NCBI GenBank assembly: GCA_964036155.1
Contig: OZ038422.1
Coordinates: 85,769,201 to 85,833,200, forward strand
Length of the DNA: 64,000 nt
From: Diploscapter coronatus
Lineage: Eukaryota; Nematoda; Chromadorea; Rhabditida; Rhabditidae
Reading direction: 5' to 3'
In this document: one piece after another, positions 35,626-46,100 of the stretch
Layout of the letters: each line of letters starts with the position of its first letter
Position numbering within the stretch: position 1 is the stretch's first letter
Made by a program: the position numbers and the translations under genes
The notes under the pieces: generated by a model
Seen by the model: the letters and a program-made list of their open reading frames with translations, nothing else
Told to the model about the DNA's origin: nothing
Database searches by the model: none

Positions 35626-38241
35626 TTCTGGTAGAAATGCCCTTATTCTATTGGCCAGTCTCTATTTTCCGTGTATTTGTGTGTCGCTTCCTGAAAGAAT
35701 TTACTGAAGAAAAATAATAAAATAAAAAAAAAAACAAGAGAATGATTTTGAATAGTTATAATGATCATCGAGAAATGAAATGTTACAGATAAAAGGGAAT
35801 CGGATTAATGAGCGACTTTCCTTCTTTTCACACATCTAATCTCTTGCATTTCCTCACTTTTCACTTTTCCTAACCGTTTTTTCGCCTTCCTTCGAATTTC
35901 TCTCAGCCCTCTCGAATTGCCCTGTTCAATTCCAACAGCGCCTTCTTCATATCTCCAAACCACAACCTCATTTGGCCTCGTTTCCCCTGAATAAATTCCC
36001 GAAAACGAGAGGGGTGTCACAATCAGGAATTTATCGCGTTTGCTTTCGCAGATGAGAATATGCGGGAGGATGAAAAATTGCGAAGCTTCTTAGAAATTTT
36101 CCTGATTTTCTAAACATCATGACAAGCAGGAGCAGGTAAATTTTTACTCCAAAAATGTCCATATTAGATCTATTCGAATGATGAAAAGCTAAAAAATCGA
36201 ACTGTATAGGAAAAAATTCGTCATAAAACGTTCTGTGCAAGTTCAAGTCCGCCTAGACTACGACCACTTTCTGCAGCGCCATCTAATATTTGCCCGTCGT
36301 CTTTCTCAGCTATTCAGGTTCACGTCTTCGTCGTCGAACAATCGCCCGATTCCCTTTTCGTATGCTAATTTGCGTGCTTGGAATTGGATGTCAAAGGGAT
36401 TGCGCCCTAAGCCCCCTCTCCCCACAAGTCAACTCTCGATTTGCCCATTTGCTTCTCGAATCTATCCAACAAGCAATCAACCAATTTCACTGGCGACGCG
36501 AAAACCCAGGAGGGATAGTATTTGAGAAAGCCGAGAAAAGCCGGTTTAAATTCAAAAACGACACAGACACACACACACACCCCTCATCTACAGGTTAACT
36601 AGGTATTGAGAAGACGAAAATAGCAAGGCCAGAACGGTTCAAAAAATCAGAAGAGTGAAAATAGAGTATTCCAAACCACGTTGCAATCATCGAAGATCAA
36701 TATATGAATTGTGAAAGAGTAATTTATGTCAAATATTCAATAAATACTCTGCACAACAGTGATTCTCAAATATGACTTTACAAAGGCAATAAATAAAGGT
36801 CAAATATTATGCAAGCAAGAACGAAGGAGTGCCCAGAGTCTAGAAAAAGAATAATAAGAAAAGGAGAATTCAAAAGGAAGCATATTCTTCAAGAGGAAGA
36901 AAGGAAGGACGTGCGCGAAAAAGGAAATCGAAACGAAACGACGAGAATTTACCAGCAATATCTGGAAAATGCGTTCCAGAATTATTGCGGCGCATGAAAA
37001 ATAGCCCAACTCTGGAACATCTCTATAAGATACCGAAAAATATTACTTCCATATAAAATGTGCTCCATTGATGATCCAAAAGAGCTATTTCGCTAATACT
37101 TAGTAATGGAGCATATTTCCGACAGATCCGGATTACAAGCCCGAAACTCGCACGAGAAATCTCGACGCGTGCGGAAAACAGCTCCAAAAACAGGCCGCTG
37201 CGCAAAGTTTCTACACATCCGATTTGGAGGCCTAATCCTGTCCAGGAATATTGTACTTTACACGAACAGCGCGCGATTCGCTTTCGTTCCACACTGTTTG
37301 CATTTCCTCATTGACCCTCTGCATAAAGAAATCGTCCGGCTGGAATTTCGTGCAAAATGAATAAAATTTTAGTGAGTTTTTACAATTTAGACAAAATCTG
37401 CAAAAATCAAAGAAATGTATATAAAATTATAATCAAATTCTCATTAAAATAAGGAAAAACGCTAAAATATATCACAGGAATAATCGAAATCCTCTTTGAC
37501 AGATTTATTAATCTGGCAAGAAAAATATGCCGTAATCGAGATAAGCATCGATGAAATATCCCCGATATCCATTGCGCCTTTGCCAGTGAAAATGCCCAGA
37601 AGAGACAAAGAAACCCCGAAAAAGGGATGCAAATCGAGAGAAAAAGACGAAGAAGAAATGAAATCGCTAGAGATATGAAAACGAGAACGCCTTCTGGATG
37701 AAAAGAATCCGGGGGAGAGATACAGATCCCGCGTCTTACAGGCAAATATACACAAACGACGACATCTCATGCAGCTTAGGAACAATAGACCAATTATGAA
37801 TAATTTTCGAAATGATTAATTACCACAATAAGCAGGACTGTCGACAGAAAACTCGCTGACGAATGTTTATAAACACCCATCGCGTGATAAAGCATGGGAA
37901 GGACACAAGTGGTTATGATACTGGATATGGCGCATATTGTCCTAGATAAGGGTTTAACTATGCCGACAGACAGCCCTGGGGTATGAAGCTAAATTAATAT
38001 GCATTTCTATAACTTATTCAATTGTAAGTTTCTCGTATTAGCTCTTAGATATTTATAAATCTAAAATTTCTAGAATAGGGAATTAAAATTGATCACTTAT
38101 CAATTAATACTATCAGATAATCTTTTCTTTCTTGAATATGGTGTCATTCCATTTTCTTGTGATAAAATTCATTATCATTACTTTACGGAAAAATCCTAAA
38201 CTGATTTATGTATCAATTTTTACTAATAAAACTATTTAGGA
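35626..38241. other. Intergenic, no gene seen
   Basis: 2.6 kb without domain-bearing frames. A short CA run lies near 36565-36580. Frames at 36235-36598, 37407-37785 and similar overlap each other in several phases and look like chance. Confidence 0.5.
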
Positions 38242-39281
38242 ATGTTTTATTACCTAATTTTTGGATTTTTAACATTATCGATCGTCATTAATGGCCAAAT
38301 TTTACCGAATTACAATTTAACCGACGATGAAATAAATTTTGTCGCAAATTCTGAGCAGAATAAGGTTACATTTATTTATCTTTCTATTTTATTATTTTCA
38401 AATTTTCTAGGATAGCCTCCCGCCCTGCAATATGGTAATATTGAATTATTGTCAGGTATGAAATTTATTTCAATTTAAAATTTAGTTAATTTTATTCGAA
38501 ATATCATGACTTTTAGGCAAGATTAAACGACTATTATGGTATAGATCCAACCATAACTTGGAGAAGTGGAACCTTATTCTGGAATTTCATTCAAAATAAA
38601 ATGGCACATAGTTCTAGTGAATTGGATATGGTTTGCGAGTATTTAAAAATAGCCTTAAAAATTTCATTTGACAATTTTAGTGGAAACAACCAGTTTAAGG
38701 AATGCATTGGGAAAAATTACCAAGGATGTGTTGATCTATACCAACTTGTTAGTTATTCCGGTTCAACATCATTGCAAGATAGTTATTTTAAAATCATCTA
38801 GCTAAATTCGAAATCCATTAAATTCAGTATTCGACTACTATCGCACGTTCCGAAGTCTCGACTACGTTTGTGGATCAGGACATGAGAGTAGACCAATTCA
38901 TTGTTAATTATATGATCAATCGATATTTTCAGCAATAACGAAAGATCGTCCTTGCTTGTCGAGTCTTACGACAACGTTGGCTTATCAAGAATGTTTTACA
39001 CTTGCAAATGCGACTCAACCGAATACACAATTTTGCCCGTGAGAAAATAATATCACCGATTAAACTAAAGAACCTATATTAAAATAATTCTAGAGCGGTT
39101 CAAACCACCGGTGATTGTGTGAATGACCTGGCCAGAGAGAGATGCCAAAGTAAGAAAGTAAGAATAAATGTTTCGAAATGAAATCAATAAATTCCCATTT
39201 CAGGACGCGCTATTCGCATGCAAAAGCTTCCAAACCCTCTACACAGATTCATGCACAAATCTCCACTGTAACTCAAAATAA
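38242..39281 (+). CDS. Secreted cysteine-rich protein, DUF19/T20D4.11-like
   Basis: Seven exons (38242-38364, 38411-38455, 38517-38781, 38828-38887, 38933-39038, 39094-39157, 39204-39281) sum to 741 nt, 246 aa. The signal peptide is MFYYLIFGFLTLSIVINGQ. The mature part has many evenly spaced cysteines: PPCNMVILNYC, MVCEYLKIAL, FKECIGKNYQGC, DYVCGSGHE, RPCLSS, YQECFTLA, TGDCVND, FACKSF, DSCTNLHC. The spacing and length suit the nematode DUF19 (T20D4.11-like) secreted family, which often forms clusters induced by pathogens or stress. The family call rests on pattern, not on a search. Confidence 0.65.
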
Positions 39282-39433
39282 TCTGGTTTATTTGAAATTT
39301 CAAATAATTTATGATTTGGCCTATAATGTTGTCTTTGAATGTGCAAATACGCTAATTTTCGCCGAATTTAATATTTTTAATGAAATTCGTAATATTTTAT
39401 CAACAAAATATCTTGCTCAATTTTTCTCTGAAG
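39262..39433 (+). repeat. Local duplication, copy 1 (3' flank of DUF19-like gene)
   Basis: From the DUF19-like stop onward this stretch aligns with 41415-41580: shared strings include ATGAAATTCGTAAT and ACAAAATATCTTGCTCAATTT, with scattered substitutions and small gaps (roughly four bases in five alike by eye). It ends where a MITE family B copy begins. Confidence 0.75.
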
Positions 39434-39533
39434 CAGACCTAGGGAGCATTTTCGTCAGACGAAAACAAACTATAAGGGGTAGATCGCAAAGGGTTTCTAA
39501 CAATTTTTCTAACGATCGTCCTCCATAGGTCTG
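39434..39533. mobile_element. MITE family B, copy 3 (between genes)
   Basis: Starts CAGACCTAGGGAGCATTTTC and ends GATCGTCCTCCATAGGTCTG, a near-perfect terminal inverted repeat with internal TCGTCAGACGAAAACAAACTA. It interrupts one copy of the local duplication; the other copy lacks it. Confidence 0.85.
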
Positions 39534-39723
39534 GTGCAAATTAATTGATAAGAGTGTTTATTGAGGGATCAATAATGAACAAAATGTTATTGGATAAGAG
39601 GTTGTGAAAAATTTCGACTCCAACTTCGATTTCGAATGTTTAAAAATCATAACTCCGAACAACCCTGGAAACAAGATAAAGGAAAAATGTTTAAATTTAA
39701 AAAGGAAATAATCTCTGAATAAT

Positions 39724-41029
39724 TTATTTCAGTTTCTCTAAATCAATTTTACCAACAACTGTCCATTTATCTACATTTGGATCGTATTCCTCGATTGAGT
39801 TGCAAAAATTTATATCGTTATAGTTTTGAAATCTAAGTTAACAATCCTTCGTATAAAAATATGCAAAATCTCAGCTCACCCTCCGATTGCATACAATTTC
39901 CCGTTAACGACAATGAGCGAATGTTCCTCTCTTTTATAATTCATATCAGCGATTTGAGAAATTCGACTGTCAACTGGGGCTGAGGGGTCGAAACATAGAC
40001 AGGATTTTAATATTTTACGACTAAATATATAATGATACATTATTTATCATACAAAAAGAACGACTATCGTCCTCCAGTTATGTAAATTTTTCCATTTAAC
40101 GATGCAGCTCTGAAATAATGTCGTTCTGGAAGTTTGCTGATTTCAACCCATTCCCGCTCATCGTCTGATAATCGATATATCTTTTTACTATCGTATCCAT
40201 CAATAACTGAATATCCATAATTACAATAATGAATATGTTATAATGCGACCGTATAAAATTTCATCGCATATTATTATTTGAAAAAATACAATTGAAAGAG
40301 GAAATGTAGGTCCTGCTTCCCATTTTCCATCTATTAAAACCTGAATTAATTATTTCATGAACTTTCATTCGATCTTCTTACATCAACTCGCTTCGTATCT
40401 CTTGTTATAGGGTTTCGTGCACCCAAATAATATAATTTATTTTTGAAATAAGCGACAGATGCCCATTGACACCATCCAGGAGGAACTGGGCCTGTAAGAT
40501 TCTTTGAATCGATCATTCATGGATTTGTTGAGCAGACCTCTTGAAATTCGTTGAGTATTCAAGTCATATATTTCAAATGATTTGTTTTCGTTACTAATTC
40601 CAAAAATCTGAAGCTTAAGAAATCATTCAAAATAACGAACACAAGAGTTTACTTTATTCTGTGTAGTTGCTACTCGACATGACGCATAATAATTATGGAA
40701 TTTGGCAATCTTTTCTGCTGAGCAGGTATATGGGTTGAACAAACATATTCTTCCTCTAATTTCATCTTCATCTTCAGCATTATCATTTGGACAATATACT
40801 AAATTATTATAAGTCGTTTCAGTCTCTTACTTAGTTTTCGACAGAATTTCTTACGATAGAATAAAATTTTCTTCTCGAACGCTATCTCGAGCGCTACCGG
40901 CAGATGTTTCTTGATTATCTGCATCATCTGTTTATTAGTCCAAGCCAATTGTCCCAGGTCTTTGAATTCGGGATATTCGCAGATCAACAATATAATTTCG
41001 ACTGGTAAATTGGCTAACATCCTTGTCAA
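39724..41029 (-). CDS. F-box protein with kelch repeats
   Basis: The first exon encodes an F-box (MTRMLANLPVEIILLICEYP, then LGQLAWTNKQM). It continues through several short exons of kelch-type blades: FNPYTCSAEKIAKFHNYY, IFGISNENKSFEIYDLNTQR, WASVAYFKNKLYYLGAR, YRLSDDEREWVEISKLPE, SLNGKIYITGG, SLIVVNGKLYAIGG and IEEYDPNVDKWTVVGKI, ending at 39724. F-box proteins recruit substrates to SCF ubiquitin ligases through Skp1; the kelch propeller would bind the substrate, in nucleus or cytoplasm. F-box genes expand and turn over fast in nematodes. An alternative start is MLANLPVEI nine bases downstream. tttag 17 bases before the ATG could take a trans-spliced leader. Confidence 0.82.
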
Positions 41030-41327
41030 GAGACCTAAACAATCAGCATAGTATTATTTCAAAATGGAAATAGTAACGGAGTATTGCTTGAATGAGAAAG
41101 TCTGCAATTAACGAGTTTGAAATTGATTATTGAAGAAAGGAGAATGAAATAACTAAATTGATACGTCGCAATTTTTATCAGACTAAAAATCGATTCCTAA
41201 ACATGGTTTATCATTTAAGAATTCTAAAACTGAAAAATGCATGCTGAAATACGGTTAAAACTCTTGTTGAAAATAGATATAAGGGTTGTCAGACAATGAT
41301 TCACAGTAGTGTATTGGTAGTTGTTTT

Positions 41328-41348
41328 TCAAACTTGGGTAATTAAACC
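41328..41348 (-). repeat. Exact 21-base copy of the SL1 spliced-leader exon
   Basis: The minus strand carries the first 21 of the 22 nt of the canonical nematode SL1 leader (begins GGTTTAATTACCC, ends AAGTTTGA). The 22nd base is A instead of G and is followed by AAAACAAC, so there is no GT splice donor and no Sm site. It is therefore not an SL RNA gene. It lies about 300 nt upstream of, and on the same strand as, the F-box/kelch gene. Confidence 0.85.
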
Positions 41349-41414
41349 TTTTGTTAATAATGAAAAAAAGCAAATTCGGTGAATTGTGAAAGCTTTAAAT
41401 CTTTATACAAATAA

Positions 41415-41580
41415 TGCCAGACTTGATTTAAAATTTCAAATGATTAATGATTCATGATTTGACCTATAAGATTGTCTTCAAATATGCTAATATGCTAACT
41501 TTCATCGAATTAAATATTTTAAAATGAAATTCGTAATGTTTTGGGAACAAAATATCTTGCTCAATTTTTTCTGGAATATT
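41415..41580 (+). repeat. Local duplication, copy 2 (upstream of C-type lectin gene)
   Basis: Diverged partner of 39262-39433, same orientation, without the MITE. It begins about 65 bp beyond the SL1 copy. Confidence 0.75.
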
Positions 41581-41729
41581 TTGAGAAAATCGTATGTTTT
41601 CAACAAGAGAAGAAATTTGCACCAGAAATCAAGAGTCATTCTGGAAGTTAGTCCTCATTTAAGCTGCAAGTGAACTGTGATAAGGAAGTCGCGAAATATC
41701 GATTCTTGTCAGAAAGATACACTCGAAGC

Positions 41730-42954
41730 ATGGCTTCGATATTGATTTGTCTGGCCATTTTGGCAAACTCGATAATATTGGTAAATTCTGCATGCCCTGC
41801 CAATACAGTTGCCGTTCCGTTTGGAAATTACTGTCTCTTAAAAGTATGCAATTCTTAAAACCAAAGTGTGTATGCATAAATTTAGTCGCAATTACCTGTG
41901 AACATTAGTTCAGCTCAAGGTGCTTGCAATTACGCTGGAGGAAATTTAGTCTCAATCCATAGCGATGACGAGAATAATTTTCTCGTCACGGCTTTGACTG
42001 GTAAATTTAGTGCCAAGTTATTTTTGAAACTTACATTTCCAAGATGCGCCTCTGTGGATGATCGGAGGCTATATTCAATTTTACGGGGTCGATCTACCGA
42101 ATAATACCTGGATGTGGTACGACAATTCCAGCTTCGATTATAACAATTTCTGGAGTAATTAGTTCGAAATTTCTTTAAATCATTCATTTTTTAGAATACC
42201 AAAATTATGGTGAGTACACTGCGCAATTTACCATGAGCGCCACGGAGCATGATCCAGGAATTTGGGAATTCGGTAAAATTTATCGATATTTTCTTCTATT
42301 TCTAAATATATCAATTCAGGAACAAAATCGGATCAATTACCATTCGCCTGCTATATTACGCAGCCTCCACTTTCTCCGCCGTCAAACCAACAATGCCCTC
42401 AAGGATCGTCTTATTTATCGGCAATAATCTCTTTTTAATCGATTTTTGTATTTTAAAACATTTTTAGACCCTGAATCGTTGCCTGATGCCTGTAACAACT
42501 GGGGCTTCGTTCGACGGAGCCGAGAAAAACTGTGCTTCAGTTGGAGGCCATCTTCCGGCAGTGTTCAGCGCATTCCAGAATAATGCGCTTTGCGATTTTA
42601 TAACTTGTAAGAATCTGTTTAAATTCAACATTTCTATTAATCTATTCATTTACTTTCGTTAAGCTTATATGCCGAATATAACCGTCGACCGAACCTTTCT
42701 GGGACTGGACAACTACAATGGGACTTGGCTGTTCACTGACGGAAATCAACCCATGAGTTATTCGAATTGGGAGACACCGAGTAATTTTTGCAAATATTTT
42801 TAAAATCTAATTTTTTGTCCTGGCAGATGAAGTCAACCAAACCGAGGCCTATGCGTATATAGAAATGAAAACCAGGAAATGGGTTTCGGTGTCGAAAATT
42901 ATCGATCTCGTCATACCGATGCCTTATGTTTGTGCATTTGTACCTTGGACTTAA
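41730..42954 (+). CDS. Secreted protein with two C-type lectin-like domains
   Basis: Signal peptide (MASILICLAILANSIILVNS), then CTLD 1 (CPANTVAVPFGNYCLL, AQGACNYAGGNLVSIHSDDE, PLWMIGGYIQF, WMWYDNSSFDYNNFW, FACYI) and CTLD 2 (CLMPVTTGASFDGAEKNC, VGGHLPAVFSAFQNNALC, FLGLDNYNGTWLFTDGNQP, YSNWE, MPYVCAFVPWT). Stop at 42952-42954. The Ca2+/sugar-binding signatures EPN, QPD and WND are absent, so sugar binding is doubtful. This is the clec type of nematode gene, often linked to immunity or cuticle. One intron (about 42421-42468) appears to use a GC donor. It sits in an AT-rich cluster with F-box and DUF19-like genes. Confidence 0.82.
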
Positions 42955-43161
42955 TTTTTTCATCTATATTTAACTAAAATTTAAGTCGTATTTATTCATT
43001 TCTTTATGAATATGCATGATTTTCGTCAAACGCTACTTCTGTAAGTGACGCCGTAAATAAAACGCGTTCAAAACACTACATCGTAGCGTGTTCGGTTGAT
43101 AAATATTCCATGCCTTGAATTTTGAATTATTTTGTGTATATTATTATTCATAAACGGATGA

Positions 43162-46100
43162 ATGATATCACTATCCAAAGGAAAATTGCAAATTATCATA
43201 TTCGTCCTGACTCTGCTATTATTTTACGCGTATTTGCCATCACCTAGCAGAAGTAATGGATTACACCTGATAAAGTCGTATTCCAGGATAAATAATGATC
43301 GATTGATAGTTATTTATAATCGGGTAATTACTATCTTCTATATATACGCTATATTTAAAATATAATAAATATTAAGCGTATTTAATACTTCAGGTACCAA
43401 AAACGGGTTCAACCACTTTGACGAACGCCATAGCCTATGATCTCTATAAAATCAACGATTTCAACGTCTTGCACTTGAATATGACCAAAAATCGTCAGGC
43501 AAGTGAACTTTTATACTTGAAAAGTTGATTTTCATATTGTCAATGACTGATAACTTGAGACCAAATAAACGATGTGCACAATTCGAATATGCGAAGTGTG
43601 CATTGCGTATGCACACATAGTTGTCAAAGTCATTTCTTGAGAATCAATGAAATGGCGTCTATTCATTTGCAAACAACGCGTCAATTTTCATGCATGCAAA
43701 GTTTCTTCACCGTTATTTTGTCTCAAGTTATCGGCCATTGACAATATTTCAGATAATGAGTCTCCCAGATCAATACGAGTTTATTTCCAATATCACAAGT
43801 TGGAACGACCGCCTGCCCGCTTTCTATCACGGTCATGTCGCCTTTGTCGATTTCCAGAGGTCAGCAATTTTTCAAATTGTTCAAATGACTAGAGCACATG
43901 AGAGTGATTCATGCATTTCTCAGATTCGGACAGCCAAATCCAATTTACATCAATCTGGTACGGGAGCCGCTCGAACGACTTCTGTCCCATTATTATTTTC
44001 TTCGATACGGAGATACCTATCGAGTTGGGCTGAAACGATCGAGAGCAGGGAATAATGAGGTTCGATTTCAAAATTAAATATAACCTAAACTGGGATACGC
44101 ATGTTAAAGTCGTGCTCAGTCATAGGGAGAACGATCATCCGAAACCTTTTGCGACCTGGTGTCATAGCTTTGATTTTGCTCTTGTGACCTATCCCTAGAG
44201 TCCCCAAGTGGGTTTCGGGATTAAAAGTATGGTAGTCGAGTTGGGTATGAAAATGTCCATGGCAAAGTACCTTAGACGATGGCAATAATTTAAAAAATCA
44301 AAAAAATCTTTAAAACCCGAAAAATGCTAATTTGTAACAGTCAAAATGAACAGAGTTTGTAAGGAAACGCGTGGAGGGGCGGGGCCTAATGCGTCTCAAT
44401 GCATAAGCGTGCGGGGGCATTGCAACTTCGCATTTCAAAGGGATTTCGTCGATTTTCAGGTTAATTTTTCTATGTATTTTTGTTTTTCCGACTTCTAAAT
44501 CCTCGATAATCATCCCTCGAATTTCAGGTCTTCAGATGCCGTGACGACGACCACGGAATTGCGGCCACCTGCTCGGAAAAGGTCAGTAAATAATTCACTT
44601 AAAAATGATTTTTAAAATTTCATTTTTTTATTTCGAGAAATTCTTTCTGCTTAAAATAATTATTTCGAACCACGAGCTAGAGCATGCACTTGCACCCTTA
44701 TCAAGTCGTTCAATTTTTCAACGTAAATGCATGATTTTACACTTGAAATGGGATTTAACGATTTTTTTAGTTCACTGATGAAATTTTGTCAATTTTCAAG
44801 GATTATCTTCAGAGCAGCAACAGCGGAAGTGGCAGCGGATCGACAAGGAGATGAAAGGGGGCCACAACGACATTTTTCTATTCTAATGTAAATATTTCTA
44901 TATGTCATTTTCTTTTTAATAAATTTCTTAGTCAGGAAATCCTTTTGATTGTTTAAATTCAACAACGAAGTTATCGAAACAGCACCTTACAATATGAAAG
45001 TACTTTATTTATACAGAAAAAAATAAACATTATTTTTGAAGAAAAGTCTCTTTAAACGTTTTGCCGGCTGTGGTGTGGAGGATCTTCTTGGCTTGGAGAC
45101 GTTCATGAGTCTGAAAATATTCCTACAAACAAAGCAAATGTTCCCTAATTCATTCATTTCAAATGAGTGTTGCAATTAGTCAAAAATTCATCTCTTCCAA
45201 AAATCACCAATTTCATCTACATGTTGACGTCTCTACGTCATTCTCCAGAATCTATTCGTTCAGAATTTTCCTTTATTTTATTATCTGTACAGAAAATTTA
45301 AATTTATCACATCTCATTTCAGCTGATATTTAGCTGTATTTTATCAGAAATTGATGCTTCAAAAGTTCACGAATTTCACAGATAATGACGTACAAAAATC
45401 AGCCTAGAGCGTCACGTCATGATACTGATAAACTACAGCATTCTATCAGCTGATTATTATTTAAATAATAAAAAAAAGTCTAGTGAATTCCAATTTGATT
45501 TTCTTGACTCACCATCGATCCTTTCTGCCTGCTGCTTGCCCAAGTCAGTTATCGCGCTCCATCATCCGGTCCAAGGTGTCGTTGACGTTGCCGAAGATCC
45601 TGAAAATACACGAACTAGTCGCCTCGAATCAACCTAGAACATGGAAAAGCGGCTCACCTCGTGAAATGAAGGCAGGACGGTGAAGGGAGTTGTCAGTTGT
45701 TCGTTCTACTTCGATTGATGCCGACTTTCTGCTGCCGCCGCTGCCTGTAGACGTCATCCTGGAGCGTTAGAGATGATTTCAGAAAAAAATACAAGCACGA
45801 ATCAGCGAAAAATAACGATAATTAAGTCAATTATGAAAAAAATTGGACGTAAATATTCACTTTCAGAGGCGTAAACACAGGACAGACTGAACGATTTGAC
45901 GTCGATCGGAAAATCGCCGCGAAGGCGCGTGTAGGCAAAAATTATTGATTCATTTCTTTTTAAGGATCAAGATTGACAAAATCCTCATCGAATTAACCTA
46001 GGTTTTTCGTGACATTCCGCCTGTGGACAGTACAGGAGCAGAAATACGAAAGTTTTTTGTTTATTTTTGGGATTTCACCCTATTTCCGCGAACTTCTTGG

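Noticed and set aside
41250..41350. SL1 match considered as a functional SL RNA gene
   Set aside because: No GT donor after the leader, no Sm-binding site and no intron similarity to SL RNA.
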